Positions 17,961 through 27,635 of a DNA stretch of 64,000 bases are shown in pieces. Each line of letters starts with the position of its first letter. Position 1 is the first letter of the stretch. The position numbers and the translations under genes were made by a program. The DNA comes from Bacillus kwashiorkori. GTDB lineage: Bacteria > Bacillota > Bacilli > Bacillales > Caldibacillaceae. The stretch spans positions 248,001-312,000 of the forward strand of contig NZ_CTDX01000016.1 of NCBI RefSeq assembly GCF_001375515.1, in the 5' to 3' direction. Under the pieces are notes generated by a model. The model saw nothing but the letters and a program-made list of their open reading frames with translations. It was not told the DNA's origin and made no database searches.

Positions 17961-17988
17961 ATCCTTCTCACAGTAGAGGGATTTTTTG
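17961..17988 (+). terminator. Terminator of the pil operon
   Basis: ATCCTTCT and AGAGGGAT flank a short loop and are followed by a T run (ATTTTTTG). It lies directly after the prepilin peptidase gene. Confidence 0.75.
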
Positions 17989-18291
17989 TTTATCAAATAG
18001 TTTTATCCCTCATGATCGTTTTTCCATCTAAAGCAAGCGTGAAGTTGATAACTAACTTTCATAAGCTTTATCCGAATGATTTTCCTTTATTTTAAGAATC
18101 ATCACTTGCAACACGTTCCAATATCATCGTTGTATCCATTTTGTGAACGTACTTCTGAATGAACTTCTGCAATCACCTTTTTTATTGTCGAAATTTAACG
18201 AACACCTTTTTTAAAAAAACGACAAAAGTCTTGTTCTTTTTTATTTTCAATATGGTAGTATTAATAAAACTTCCGATGTGAGGTGATTTTT
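17989..18291. other. Intergenic region before spoIIB
   Basis: Nothing gene-like is visible in these 303 bases. They separate the pil terminator from spoIIB and should contain its promoter; a TTGTTC at 18231 has only a poor -10 partner at 18256. Confidence 0.4.
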
Positions 18292-19275
18292 ATGGACAAG
18301 CAACCAAAACAGACGAATAAAATTACTGTGAAAATTAATGGAGAAGAAAAGCCGTTGAAAGAGAATCTAGTCATTCATAATTGGCAGCAGGCAAAACGGG
18401 AAGTTGCTGCAACGAGTGAGGAGACGAATAACGAAAGTTCTTATAAACAACTGTCTACACTTTTAAAAAAGAAACATAATCGAAAGCCTCGTACCCTTTC
18501 AACGAAAAACAAATATACGCGAAATTTAAAATCTAGTAGTACAAGATCGAATCCTCCAGTACTTATTATGGCAATCGCATCTGCAATTACTGTTGGGGTG
18601 TTAATAGGGTTAGTTTTATTAAAAATTATGGTGAAAGATTCTGCAACTTCGGAAATACCACCAACTACTGGACAAGAACAACCTGTTACAGGGAAGCCTA
18701 GTGAAGCAGGTGTGACTCATCCGCTACCTGAATTAGATTTTGTCATTTTACAAGCAGGCTATTTCTCTAATTTAGATTCTGTCGACAAGTTGAAAACGGA
18801 ACTAAAACAGAAAGGGATTTTCGCTGCTAGCATTCAAGAAGAAGATAGTTATCGCGTGTTTGTTGCAGTCGTCAATGATTTAGCTGTAGGGAAGAAATTG
18901 CGAGAAATCGTTGCGGATGTGGAACTTTGGCCAAAAGAAGTAGGCATTATGAATAAAGAAGGAAAATCGTTAACGAAGGATGAAATTGCTTTTTTAGAAT
19001 TATCCTCAGAACTTTTTGGCAAACTAACAGAAGAAATGACAATGGCTTATACACAAGGCGAGAAATATGTTTTTTCAGAATCGAAACTTTCGCCTCTTTT
19101 AGCTGACATCGATCAGTTGAAAGAGATAAAAAATAAGCAAGTAGAGGCGATGAGGAAATCATTGCAACAAACAATTAAAAATTTAAAGCAATTCAATCAA
19201 GGGTATTCACAAGAAAGCTGGTTACAAGCCCAAGCTTCTTTAATCCAATTTTTGGAGCAGTATGATTTACTTTAA
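18292..19275 (+). CDS. spoIIB: Stage II sporulation protein B (SPOR-domain septum protein)
   Basis: Membrane protein that helps septal peptidoglycan thinning and engulfment at the start of sporulation. The 327 residues comprise a charged cytoplasmic part (1-85), one membrane helix at about 87-110 and an outer SPOR-type domain at about 147-225 (DFVILQAGYFSNLDSVDKL, then SYRVFVAVV), followed by a helical tail. Length and position before maf-radC-mreB are as in B. subtilis. ATG 18292 follows GAGGTGA; the GTG at 18283 lies within that site. The gene has diverged strongly, which is normal for SpoIIB, so assignment relies on domain order and synteny. Confidence 0.85.
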   Translation: MDKQPKQTNKITVKINGEEKPLKENLVIHNWQQAKREVAATSEETNNESSYKQLSTLLKKKHNRKPRTLSTKNKYTRNLKSSSTRSNPPVLIMAIASAITVGVLIGLVLLKIMVKDSATSEIPPTTGQEQPVTGKPSEAGVTHPLPELDFVILQAGYFSNLDSVDKLKTELKQKGIFAASIQEEDSYRVFVAVVNDLAVGKKLREIVADVELWPKEVGIMNKEGKSLTKDEIAFLELSSELFGKLTEEMTMAYTQGEKYVFSESKLSPLLADIDQLKEIKNKQVEAMRKSLQQTIKNLKQFNQGYSQESWLQAQASLIQFLEQYDLL

Positions 19276-19463
19276 GAAAGGATGGAAAATCGCCTAGATT
19301 GCAATAATTTTTTCATCTAAAAAATTTTTTATTACAAAAACCTTGTCGAATTTAATCATTTCGTAACGAAAAAATAAGAATTGTGTCGTTGAGTGTTTAT
19401 CTTTATTTTGATACGATATGCTTAGTATCTCCCCTGGTACGATTTCTGAGGAAGGTGGTTCAT

Positions 19464-20033
19464 ATGGCGCGACTAATATTAGCTTCATCTTCACCGAGGA
19501 GGAAGGAACTTTTAGAACGATTAAATATTCCCTTTGAAATTATCGTTAGCGATACAGAGGAAAGAATCGACGCAAGCCTTTCTCCAGAACAAATTGTAAT
19601 GAATTTAGCAAAGCAAAAGGCTGAGGCTGTTGCAAAAAACTATCCAGAACATTTTGTGATTGGCGCTGACACGCTAGTAGTGTATGAAAATCAACTTCTC
19701 GGTAAACCGAAAAATAAGGTAGAAGCAAAACAAATGCTGATGAACTTATCTGGTAAAAGCCACTATGTCTATACAGGAACAGCTATTATTCACGGGAAAA
19801 TAGTAAAAAAATTTTATGAAAAAACAGAAGTAACTTTTTGGAATTTATCGGAAAGTGAAATCGACCGTTACGTAGCTACAGGGGAGCCGCTAGATAAAGC
19901 AGGAAGTTACGGCATCCAAGGGTATGGGGCAACTCTCGTGCGTTCTATTAACGGTGATTTTTTCACAGTCGTTGGTTTGCCTATTGGTAAGTTGTATCGG
20001 GCATTACAGGAACTTGGTTTTTCTTTTTCGTAG
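19464..20033 (+). CDS. maf: Maf family nucleotide pyrophosphatase
   Basis: House-cleaning pyrophosphatase (dTTP/UTP type in Bacillus) linked to septum inhibition when overproduced. The 189-residue protein starts with the family signature [16 protein letters not shown] and has GADTLVV and the [11 protein letters not shown] segment with the catalytic acidic residues. ATG 19464 has GAGGAAGGTGG upstream. The frame extends 27 codons further 5' without any conserved sequence, so that extension is not used. It lies between spoIIB and radC, as expected. Confidence 0.95.
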   Translation: MARLILASSSPRRKELLERLNIPFEIIVSDTEERIDASLSPEQIVMNLAKQKAEAVAKNYPEHFVIGADTLVVYENQLLGKPKNKVEAKQMLMNLSGKSHYVYTGTAIIHGKIVKKFYEKTEVTFWNLSESEIDRYVATGEPLDKAGSYGIQGYGATLVRSINGDFFTVVGLPIGKLYRALQELGFSFS

Positions 20034-20164
20034 TTTTTGCATGATTATTCGAAGGTTTGCTATAACGGATAGCTTTTACAAATACCGTAAAACAGACGAC
20101 TTGAAAAACTGAATATATAACACCTTTCGATAAAACATGAAGTTGCTTTAAAAGGGAGGGGACA

Positions 20165-20854
20165 ATGATCAGCAATCATTTAATGATCCGTGATTATCCT
20201 GTTGATGAACGTCCACGTGAAAGGTTTAAAAATTATGGACCAGAAAGCCTCTCAAATCAGGAACTTCTAGCGTTATTGTTACGGACAGGCACGAAATCAC
20301 AGTCCGTTTTACAACTCGCTCAAAACCTCATTAAAGAATTTGATGGACTTCGAATGTTAAAAGATGCCACTATTGAAGAACTCACAAAAATTGACGGGAT
20401 TGGCCAATCTAAAGCCATTCAAATTCTCGCAGCAGTTGAATTAGGAAGACGCATTACTAATCTTACTTTTGATAATCGCTACATTATCCGTTCACCAGAA
20501 GACGCAGCAAATTATATGATGGAAGAAATGCGCTTTTTAAATCAGGAGCATTTTGTTTGTCTTTATTTAAATACGAAAAACCACATCCTTTATAAACAAA
20601 CCATTTTTATCGGTAGTCTAAATGCCTCCATCGTTCATCCGCGGGAAGTTTTTCGTGAAGCTGTGAAACGATCTGCCGCTTCATTTATTTGCATCCATAA
20701 CCACCCTTCTGGAGATCCGCAGCCGAGCCGTGAAGATATTGCGGTAACGAAACGGTTAGTCGAATGCGGGAAATTAATGGGTGTGGAGCTTTTAGACCAT
20801 ATTATTATTGGTGAGAAAAAATATGTTAGTTTGAAGGAAAAAGGTTACTTGTAG
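20165..20854 (+). CDS. radC: RadC family JAB-domain protein
   Basis: A 229-residue protein with an N-terminal helix-hairpin-helix region (TIEELTKIDGIGQSKAIQIL) and a C-terminal JAB/MPN metalloprotease-like domain with the motif HNHPSGDPQPSRED. The biochemical role is unsettled; the old link to DNA repair has been disputed. It corresponds to B. subtilis ysxA/radC between maf and mreB. A GGGAGGGG ribosome site precedes ATG 20165. Confidence 0.93.
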   Translation: MISNHLMIRDYPVDERPRERFKNYGPESLSNQELLALLLRTGTKSQSVLQLAQNLIKEFDGLRMLKDATIEELTKIDGIGQSKAIQILAAVELGRRITNLTFDNRYIIRSPEDAANYMMEEMRFLNQEHFVCLYLNTKNHILYKQTIFIGSLNASIVHPREVFREAVKRSAASFICIHNHPSGDPQPSREDIAVTKRLVECGKLMGVELLDHIIIGEKKYVSLKEKGYL

Positions 20855-21229
20855 TACTATGATTTTTTTTATCAATAAGATATAATATTACTTATGATTT
20901 TTAGACGTAATTGGTATGTTTTGTCTCAAATAGGAATGAAATGTCTTGTGAAAAGTATAGAAAAGCAGTAATTTATTTAATGGATAATAATTAGTGGAAG
21001 AGAGACTCATTTTAGACAAAACTTTTTACCAAGGCTGTTTTCTTCAAAACTTTTATTGCAACTTGATTTTCGCAAATAAAGAACCGTGTCCGAGAAGAGA
21101 CGAAATGTTTTTAGAAAAAGGCCTTATATAAATGCTACTTATTGTACGGAGTGCTATATACATCACCGTATGAAGCTATATAACAACGATGAATGACTTA
21201 AGAATTGTATCAGAAAGGGAGATACTACC
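20855..21229. other. Intergenic region upstream of mreB
   Basis: About 375 bases without a credible ORF. A direct repeat GCTATATA occurs at about 21153 and 21175. The region must carry the mreB promoter, but I found no hexamer pair with good spacing. Nothing else is recognised. Confidence 0.4.
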
Positions 21230-22246
21230 ATGTTTGGATTAGGTACGAAAGATTTAGGGATTGATTTAGGTACTGCAAATACACTCGTTTATGTAAAAGG
21301 AAAAGGAGTCGTGACAAGAGAACCATCTGTTGTCGCTTTTCAAACAGATACAAAACAAATTGTTGCTGTCGGTAATGACGCAAAAAATATGATTGGTCGG
21401 ACACCTGGAAATGTCGTAGCACTTCGTCCAATGAAGGATGGTGTAATTGCCGATTACGACACGACAGCTAAAATGATGAAATACTTTATTAACCAAGCGT
21501 TAAAAGGAAAAGGTGGCTTTGGTAGAAAACCGTACGTAATGGTATGTGTACCATCAGGTATTACCGCTGTGGAAGAACGTGCTGTTATAGATGCAACGCG
21601 ACAAGCTGGTGCACGTGACGCATATCCGATTGAAGAACCGTTCGCTGCTGCAATTGGGGCAGACTTACCTGTTTGGGAACCAACAGGAAGTATGGTCGTT
21701 GATATCGGTGGCGGTACAACAGAAGTTGCCATTATTTCACTAGGCGGTATTGTAACGAGCCAATCCATTCGTGTTGCAGGCGATGAAATGGATGAGGCAA
21801 TCATTACATATATTCGTAAAAATTATAATTTAATGATTGGTGATCGAACGGCAGAAATTGTGAAAATGGAAATTGGTTCAGCAGGTTTGCCAGATGGAAT
21901 TGATAATATGGAGATTCGTGGAAGAGACTTATTAACAGGGCTACCGAAAACAATTGAAATTACAGCAGAAGAAATTTCCCAAGCACTTCATGATACGGTA
22001 TACTCAATAGTAGAAGCTGTGAAAATGACTTTAGAAAAAACACCGCCGGAACTTGCTGCAGACATTATGGATCGGGGAATTGTTCTCACTGGTGGAGGAG
22101 CATTGTTAAGAAACTTAGATAAAGTAATTAGTAATGAAACGAATATGCCAGTGTTAATTGCTGAAAATCCACTAGATTGTGTAGCTATTGGTACCGGAAA
22201 AGCGCTTGACAATATCGATTTATTTAAAAATAAAGCAACACGGTAA
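21230..22246 (+). CDS. mreB: Rod shape-determining protein MreB
   Basis: Bacterial actin that forms membrane-bound filaments and guides the elongation machinery for lateral wall synthesis. The 338 residues match the family length. Motifs: phosphate 1 [14 protein letters not shown], phosphate 2 [18 protein letters not shown], and the adenosine loop [16 protein letters not shown]. An AAAGGGAG site lies about 8 bases before the ATG. It starts the mreBCD-minCD block, which is transcribed together in B. subtilis. Confidence 0.98.
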   Translation: MFGLGTKDLGIDLGTANTLVYVKGKGVVTREPSVVAFQTDTKQIVAVGNDAKNMIGRTPGNVVALRPMKDGVIADYDTTAKMMKYFINQALKGKGGFGRKPYVMVCVPSGITAVEERAVIDATRQAGARDAYPIEEPFAAAIGADLPVWEPTGSMVVDIGGGTTEVAIISLGGIVTSQSIRVAGDEMDEAIITYIRKNYNLMIGDRTAEIVKMEIGSAGLPDGIDNMEIRGRDLLTGLPKTIEITAEEISQALHDTVYSIVEAVKMTLEKTPPELAADIMDRGIVLTGGGALLRNLDKVISNETNMPVLIAENPLDCVAIGTGKALDNIDLFKNKATR

Positions 22247-22262
22247 GTAAGAGGTGTAAATC

Positions 22263-23135
22263 ATGCCACAATTTTTTATGAATAAACGTTTAATCATCCT
22301 TCTCGTTGGAATTATAATCCTCGTGGCATTGATTGGTTTTTCGTTACGAGACAGGGAGCAAATATCATGGCCTGAGCAGTTCATTAAAGATACTGCAGGC
22401 TTTGTGCAAAATATTTTTGCAAAGCCCGCAAATTTAGTTGCGGGCTTTGTTGAAAATGTCCAAGATTTAAAAAATACATATGAAGAAAATAAAATATTAA
22501 AATCACGAATGGATGAGTATGCAAAAATTAAAGTAGAAGTAAATCGTTTGCAAAAGGAAAATGAAGAGTTACAAGCATTATTGGATAAAGAAAAGGACTT
22601 ATCCGCCTACACGCCAATTCACGCTTCTGTTATTTCCCGAAATCCGGAACGGTGGAATGAAACAATTATTATCAATAAAGGCGAGGTACATGGTGTCGAA
22701 ACGAATATGGCTGTGATCACCGCTGAAGGAATGATAGGGAAAATTAAAAGTGTTGGAAAAATTACTTCCCATGTTCAACTGTTATCGGCAGCCGACCGGA
22801 CGAATCGTATTCATGCAACGATCCAAGGTAGTGAGGATGTGTATGGATTAATTGATGGTTATGATGATGAGACGAAATATTTGCTGTTAAAAGAAATTCC
22901 ATCGGATAAAAAAATAGAAGCAGATCAAGATGTCATTACTTCTGGATTCGGTGGTGTTTTTCCGAAAGGCTTATATTTAGGGAAAGTAGAAAAAGTAGAA
23001 GCCGATCAATATGGGCTAACGCAAACAGCATATATTAAACCTGCTGCTAACTTTTACAATATTGAAAATGTTATCGTTGTCGTACGGGATATGGAGCAGC
23101 CGGAAAATGAGGCAGATAAGGTGGATGGCTCATGA
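22263..23135 (+). CDS. mreC: Rod shape-determining protein MreC
   Basis: Bitopic membrane protein linking MreB to the wall-synthesis enzymes outside the membrane. The 290-residue protein has one membrane helix (about 9-27), a coiled coil (about 70-115, with repeated E and K) and the beta-rich outer domain starting near HASVISRNPERWNETI. The final four bases overlap the start of mreD. GTAAGAGGTG precedes the ATG. Confidence 0.96.
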   Translation: MPQFFMNKRLIILLVGIIILVALIGFSLRDREQISWPEQFIKDTAGFVQNIFAKPANLVAGFVENVQDLKNTYEENKILKSRMDEYAKIKVEVNRLQKENEELQALLDKEKDLSAYTPIHASVISRNPERWNETIIINKGEVHGVETNMAVITAEGMIGKIKSVGKITSHVQLLSAADRTNRIHATIQGSEDVYGLIDGYDDETKYLLLKEIPSDKKIEADQDVITSGFGGVFPKGLYLGKVEKVEADQYGLTQTAYIKPAANFYNIENVIVVVRDMEQPENEADKVDGS

Positions 23136-23668
23136 GAAAAAAATGGGGTATCCCGATCTTATCCGTTGTTTTTTTTGGACTCGAAAGTATTTACAATATT
23201 TACTTCCCTGGCCTGTTACCAGAAGATTGGTTAATCATTCCACGGCTTTTATTTTTCTTGTTTATTTTTTTGGCCGTTTATTATGATCGCAATTTAGCAT
23301 TGATTTATGCTTTTGTATTTGGGCTTGTGATGGATATCGTTTTTACGGAAGTATATGGTATATACTTATTATGGTATCCGTTAGTTGTTTATTTAGTAGA
23401 AAAATTGATGAAAATATTGCACAATAATTTATTTATTATGGCATTTGTCATGATTATTGCGATGGTCGTATTAGAATTTGGGCTGTATGGAGAATATTTG
23501 TTAATTGGCTTAAATCATATTTCAATAGATACGTTTATTAATTTCCGATTATATCCTTCCTTAATTGCGAATATTATTTTTTATTTATTTCTATCTTATC
23601 TATTAAAAAAATGGCTGTTATCATTAAAGAAAATTAAACAAGAAGAAGAGGGCATGTTCCAATCTTAA
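23132..23668 (+). CDS. mreD: Rod shape-determining protein MreD
   Basis: Polytopic membrane protein of the elongation complex, 178 residues with about five to six hydrophobic segments. The family pattern is visible in IPRLLFFLFIFLAVYYDRNLALIY and the following GLVMDIVFTEVYGIY. Its ATG overlaps the stop of mreC in an ATGA arrangement, so translation is coupled. Confidence 0.93.
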   Translation: MRKKWGIPILSVVFFGLESIYNIYFPGLLPEDWLIIPRLLFFLFIFLAVYYDRNLALIYAFVFGLVMDIVFTEVYGIYLLWYPLVVYLVEKLMKILHNNLFIMAFVMIIAMVVLEFGLYGEYLLIGLNHISIDTFINFRLYPSLIANIIFYLFLSYLLKKWLLSLKKIKQEEEGMFQS

Positions 23669-23821
23669 CTCCATCCGAGTAGGATGAGAAATGGACGAAG
23701 TTACCTGTTTTTGCTGTACTGATAACGAATTAGCACAAAGGATGGAAAGTTTTTTTTTGAAAAAAAGAGGAAAATGCCCGCCTTTTGTTGAATTTTATTG
23801 TTGTTGAGGTGAATGACAAGC

Positions 23822-24499
23822 ATGGTGAAATCACATAATGTTATGATAAAAGGAACAAAGGACGGGTTAATCCTCCAATTAGACGATACATGTTCCTTTT
23901 CTGACCTATTAAAAGAGTTGGAGGAAAAGCTTTTATTTACGTATAAAGATGAGGACGAACATCAAGTAGATGTAACGATTCAAACAGGTAATCGCTATTT
24001 ATCCGCTAGCCAAAGAAAATTAGTTAAAAAAATAGTAAGTAAAAAAAAGAACTTAAATATTGCTGGTATTGATGCGAACGTGCTTTTAAAAGAAGAAGCT
24101 GAACGTTTAAAACGGGAAACTGAGTTAGCTGTTATAAATAAAGTAGTTCGTTCTGGACAAGTTCTCCATTTTCCAGGGGACGTGCTTATTATCGGTGATG
24201 TCAATCCTGGTGGGACTGTTCGTGCTAAAGGCAATATTTTTATTCTCGGAAGTTTGAAAGGAACTGCCCACGCTGGATATGAAGGAAATGAGGATGCAGT
24301 TATTTGCGCCTCCATCATGAAACCGACACAATTGCGTATTTCTCAATTAATTACAAGGGCACCTGATAGAGATGACCGTTATCGAAATGAAGTAGAATGT
24401 GCCTATATTAATCAAGAAAAACAAATCGTTGTGGATAGATTTCAAGTGTTAAATAAAATCCGGCCAAATTTAACTAGATTTATGGAAGGGGGATTTTAA
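23822..24499 (+). CDS. minC: Septum site-determining protein MinC
   Basis: Inhibitor of FtsZ ring assembly, recruited by MinD to keep septa away from the poles. The 225 residues comprise an N-terminal FtsZ-binding domain (begins VMIKGTKDGLILQLDD) and the C-terminal beta-helix domain with the MinC signature GDVLIIGDVNPGGTVRAKGNI. GAGGTG lies 10 bases before ATG 23822 and only one base before ATG 23813, so the former is chosen. It is followed two bases later by minD. Confidence 0.95.
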   Translation: MVKSHNVMIKGTKDGLILQLDDTCSFSDLLKELEEKLLFTYKDEDEHQVDVTIQTGNRYLSASQRKLVKKIVSKKKNLNIAGIDANVLLKEEAERLKRETELAVINKVVRSGQVLHFPGDVLIIGDVNPGGTVRAKGNIFILGSLKGTAHAGYEGNEDAVICASIMKPTQLRISQLITRAPDRDDRYRNEVECAYINQEKQIVVDRFQVLNKIRPNLTRFMEGGF

Positions 24500-24501
24500 T
24501 C

Positions 24502-25305
24502 GTGGGAGAGGCGATTGTTATTACTTCCGGTAAAGGCGGTGTAGGTAAAACAACTACATCTGCTAATATCGGCACTTCTTTAGCGTTACAAGGGAAAAAA
24601 GTATGTTTAGTAGACACCGATATTGGTCTGCGTAATTTAGATGTTGTAATGGGATTAGAAAATCGAATTATTTATGACTTAGTTGATGTGGCTAAAGGTC
24701 GTTGTAAATTACATCAAGCACTAGTGAAAGATAAACGCTTTGATGATAAATTATATTTATTACCTGCTGCACAAACGAGTGATAAAACATCCGTTAGTCC
24801 AAAGCAAATGAAAACGATAATTGATAGTTTAAAGAAGGAATTTGATTATATTATTATCGATTGTCCGGCAGGTATTGAACAAGGATTTAAAAATGCGGTT
24901 GCAGGCGCAGATAAAGCGATTGTCGTTACGACCCCGGAAGTTTCTGCCGTCCGTGATGCAGATCGAATTATCGGATTGCTAGAACAGGAACCAATTGAAC
25001 CACCGAAACTAGTAATCAATCGAATTCGCAGTCATATGATGAAAACAGGTGAAATGCTCGATGTAGACGAAGTTACTCAACATCTGGCCATTGATTTAAT
25101 TGGAATTGTCGCTGATGATGATGAAGTGATTAAAGCTTCTAATATCGGAGAGCCGATTGCGCTGAATCCAAATAGTAAGTCAAGCATTGCTTATCGTAAT
25201 ATTGCAAGGAGAATACTTGGTGAATCAGTACCGCTTCAGCATTTAGAAGAAACCCATAAAGGAATGTTCACCCGCATTAAGAAGTTTTTCGGTGTCAGAG
25301 CTTAA
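24502..25305 (+). CDS. minD: Septum site-determining ATPase MinD
   Basis: Membrane-cycling ATPase that carries MinC. The 267-residue protein has the deviant Walker A SGKGGVGKTT at about 9-18, the switch regions VDTDIGLRNLD and IIDCPAGIEQGF, and a C-terminal amphipathic helix, FTRIKKFFGV, for membrane binding. It begins with GTG, preceded by GGAAGGGGG within minC. A strong terminator follows, closing the mre-min block. Confidence 0.97.
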   Translation: MGEAIVITSGKGGVGKTTTSANIGTSLALQGKKVCLVDTDIGLRNLDVVMGLENRIIYDLVDVAKGRCKLHQALVKDKRFDDKLYLLPAAQTSDKTSVSPKQMKTIIDSLKKEFDYIIIDCPAGIEQGFKNAVAGADKAIVVTTPEVSAVRDADRIIGLLEQEPIEPPKLVINRIRSHMMKTGEMLDVDEVTQHLAIDLIGIVADDDEVIKASNIGEPIALNPNSKSSIAYRNIARRILGESVPLQHLEETHKGMFTRIKKFFGVRA

Positions 25306-25327
25306 TTACAAGAATAATATTATAGAC

Positions 25328-25360
25328 AAAAAGTTGACTGAAGGAAGTCAACTTTTTTTT
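25328..25360 (+). terminator. Terminator after minD
   Basis: A perfect 12-base stem (AAAAAGTTGACT with AGTCAACTTTTT) around a short GAAGGA loop, ending in a T run. Confidence 0.9.
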
Positions 25361-25361
25361 G

Positions 25362-25389
25362 TCATAATTTTTAGGACAAGTCATACACT
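25362..25389 (+). promoter_or_regulatory. Candidate SigE promoter of spoIVFA-spoIVFB
   Basis: CATACACT at 25382-25389 matches the SigE -10 consensus, and TCATAAT at 25362-25368 resembles the -35 element, with 13 bases between. The spoIVF operon is known to be SigE-dependent in B. subtilis. Confidence 0.6.
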
Positions 25390-25427
25390 TGTATAAAGAA
25401 TAGCTTGTATAAAAAGGGTTGATAGTT

Positions 25428-26198
25428 GTGAGAGATCGTAGAGAAGAAATTAAGAAAAGAATTGCAGCGAGAAAGAAGCAAAAATTAACCGTGCGTCCAA
25501 CTAGCGGTGAAACTACTAATTTTTCTCCGAGATATGAAATGCCAATAAAGACAAACAATGATTCACCACCTATTGTTCCGAATCATGAGGAGCCAATTCA
25601 TCCGTTATTTCGAAAAGAAGTATTTGCTTTGAAAATACTTATTGCTGCATGCCTTGTATTAGCTGTTGCTATTCTTTTTAAAAATGAGTCAGCAAAATTT
25701 GAACCAGCAAGAGTTGCAGTGAAAAATGTGATGGAAAAAGAATTTCAGTTTGCAACGGTGGCAGACTGGTATGAATCAACTTTCGGTAAACCGTTAGCAC
25801 TTTTTCCAAAACAAAATCCATTAACCGAAGAAAAAGAAAGAAGTTACGCGTTACCAGCAAGTGCCAAAATTGTTGAGAACTTCGATAAAGATAATCAAGG
25901 TGTTACCATTCAAACGGTGATTAATGCACCAGTAGAAACTATTCAATCTGGAAAAATTATTTTCGCTGGAGAGAAGGAAACGACTGGGAAAACCGTTATC
26001 GTTCAGCATAAAGACAATAGTCAAGCATGGTACGGACAGTTAAGTGAAATTAATGTAAAAGTTTATCAAGAAGTAAGTCCAGGTGAAAAGTTAGGAATTG
26101 TTTCGCCATCAGAAGATGAATTTACCGGTCAGTTTTATTTTGCGATAAAGAAAGACGAGCAATTTATCGATCCAATTCAGGTGATAAAATTTGAGTAA
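25428..26198 (+). CDS. spoIVFA: Stage IV sporulation protein FA
   Basis: Inhibitor and scaffold of the SpoIVFB protease in the outer forespore membrane, where it also holds BofA. The 256 residues form a basic cytoplasmic part (RREEIKKRIAARKKQK), one membrane helix at about 67-83, and an outer domain of degenerate LytM/M23 type (about 165-250) without an intact zinc site. GTG 25428 lies 9-10 bases after AAAGGG; the TTG at 25419 is too close to that site. It overlaps spoIVFB by 8 bases. Confidence 0.92.
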   Translation: MRDRREEIKKRIAARKKQKLTVRPTSGETTNFSPRYEMPIKTNNDSPPIVPNHEEPIHPLFRKEVFALKILIAACLVLAVAILFKNESAKFEPARVAVKNVMEKEFQFATVADWYESTFGKPLALFPKQNPLTEEKERSYALPASAKIVENFDKDNQGVTIQTVINAPVETIQSGKIIFAGEKETTGKTVIVQHKDNSQAWYGQLSEINVKVYQEVSPGEKLGIVSPSEDEFTGQFYFAIKKDEQFIDPIQVIKFE

Positions 26199-27042
26199 AC
26201 TGATGTTATTTCTTAAAAATATTCATATTCATCCATTTTTTTGGCTAGTTGCGGCAATGGCCATTGTTACCGCGCGATTTTATGATTTACTTATGCTTTT
26301 TATTATCGTATTCATCCATGAATTAGGCCATGCTGTAGCTGCTTTTTCTTTTTCTTGGCGAATTCGCAAAATCATTTTACTGCCGTTTGGCGGTGTGCTT
26401 GAGTTAGATGAGCACGGGAATCGTCCGGTAAAAGAAGAACTAATCGTCACTATCGCAGGACCAATTCAGCATCTTTTCCTAATAATGATAGCAAAATTGT
26501 TAGAAAGCGCCTCACTCATTACGGAAACGACCTATACTGTATTTGTAGAATACAACGTCATGATTTTTTTATTTAATTGTTTGCCGATTTTGCCATTAGA
26601 TGGCGGAAAATTAATTTATTTATTTTATTCTCATATTTTTCCGTTTGTTGAAGCACTAAAAAAGGCAATTATCACCTCTTTCATTTGCTTATGCTGTTTC
26701 GTCCTGGCAGTTTTAAAGATTATGCCATTCCATTTAAATAGTTGGGTCATCGTGATTTTTTTATTTCTCTCCTTAAGAAAGGAATGGAAAAATCGTCATT
26801 TTGTTTTTATGCGATTTTTAATGGAGCGGCAGTTTTCCGATAATAAAAAGAAAGGGACAATTATTACCGTTCATGAAAATGATTCGGTAATGACCGTATT
26901 CCATCAATTTTTCCGTGGAAGAGAGCATTTCATTCGTTTGCGGACAAGGGAAAACCAAGAAAAACAGATTAATGAAAAGCAATTATTACAAACATTTTTT
27001 GATAAAAAGTCATACGTGATATCAATGAAAGAGCTGTTTTAA
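26191..27042 (+). CDS. spoIVFB: Intramembrane metalloprotease SpoIVFB
   Basis: Site-2-type protease that cleaves pro-SigK in the mother cell during sporulation. The 283-residue protein is polytopic. HELGH at residues 43-47 gives two zinc-binding His and the catalytic Glu, and PLDGG supplies the third zinc ligand, Asp. A CBS-like C-terminal domain follows (about 200-283). TTG start at 26191 with AGGTGA 6 bases upstream; ATG 26203 is possible but would lack a site. Translationally coupled to spoIVFA. Confidence 0.95.
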   Translation: MSKLMLFLKNIHIHPFFWLVAAMAIVTARFYDLLMLFIIVFIHELGHAVAAFSFSWRIRKIILLPFGGVLELDEHGNRPVKEELIVTIAGPIQHLFLIMIAKLLESASLITETTYTVFVEYNVMIFLFNCLPILPLDGGKLIYLFYSHIFPFVEALKKAIITSFICLCCFVLAVLKIMPFHLNSWVIVIFLFLSLRKEWKNRHFVFMRFLMERQFSDNKKKGTIITVHENDSVMTVFHQFFRGREHFIRLRTRENQEKQINEKQLLQTFFDKKSYVISMKELF

Positions 27043-27168
27043 TGTTAGTCAGCAGATTTCCCCTATCTGTTTGAGAAAAGACGAATCCTTTTACAGCTCT
27101 ATTTTTATTTTGCCACTAATGAAACGGTCGATATATGAAAAGCTAGAGAAAAATCTTTTACCGAGCTA

Positions 27169-27198
27169 TTGACTTTTTTAACAGGAATATGATAGTAT
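27169..27198 (+). promoter_or_regulatory. Candidate SigA promoter of the rplU operon
   Basis: TTGACT (27169-27174) and TAGTAT (27193-27198) with 18 bases between, just before the conserved L21 leader. Confidence 0.6.
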
Positions 27199-27210
27199 TC
27201 ATATGTTATT

Positions 27211-27302
27211 GTTTGTAGCACCCGTGCTACAACCGCTCATAACAGGTTTTAAGTTTTTACTATAGAGTAAAACACCTGCAAATGGCGAGTCTTAGACTAA
27301 GA
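27211..27302 (+). ncRNA. L21 ribosomal protein leader (autoregulatory RNA)
   Basis: Conserved 5' leader element of rplU in Bacilli. The first hairpin is GTAGCACCCGTGCTAC at 27215-27230. A longer stem pairs ACAGGTTTT with AAAACACCTG, and the conserved AATGGCGAGTCTTAGA box follows. The layout matches the Rfam L21 leader as I remember it. It probably lets L21 control translation of its own operon. Confidence 0.88.
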
Positions 27303-27315
27303 GGAGGTGCAGTAG

Positions 27316-27624
27316 ATGTACGCAATTATTGAAACAGGTGGAAAACAATTAAAAGTTGAAGAAGGCCAAACTATTTATGTTGAGAAATTAGACGCTGCTC
27401 AAGGCGAAACAGTAACTTTTGACAAAGTTCTTTTCGTTGGTGGTGAAAACGTAAAAGTTGGTACTCCATTCGTAGAAGGAGCAACTGTTACTGCTAAAGT
27501 TGAAAAACATGGCCGTAACAAAAAGATTATTGTTTTTAAATACAAACCTAAAAAGAATTATCATAAAAAACAAGGTCATCGCCAACCATATACTAAAGTA
27601 ACTATTGAAAAAATTCAAGGTTAA
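27316..27624 (+). CDS. rplU: 50S ribosomal protein L21
   Basis: Large-subunit ribosomal protein of 102 residues that binds 23S rRNA. The start [17 protein letters not shown] and the basic end [18 protein letters not shown] are characteristic. It is preceded by a strong GAGGAGGTG site and by the L21 leader, and is followed after 11 bases by prp. The three-gene order rplU-prp-rpmA is typical of Bacillota. Confidence 0.99.
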   Translation: MYAIIETGGKQLKVEEGQTIYVEKLDAAQGETVTFDKVLFVGGENVKVGTPFVEGATVTAKVEKHGRNKKIIVFKYKPKKNYHKKQGHRQPYTKVTIEKIQG

Positions 27625-27635
27625 GGCGAATTGCA

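Noticed and set aside
19383..19463. N-terminal extension of Maf
   Set aside because: The extra 27 codons lack family similarity, and a good ribosome site precedes the ATG at 19464.
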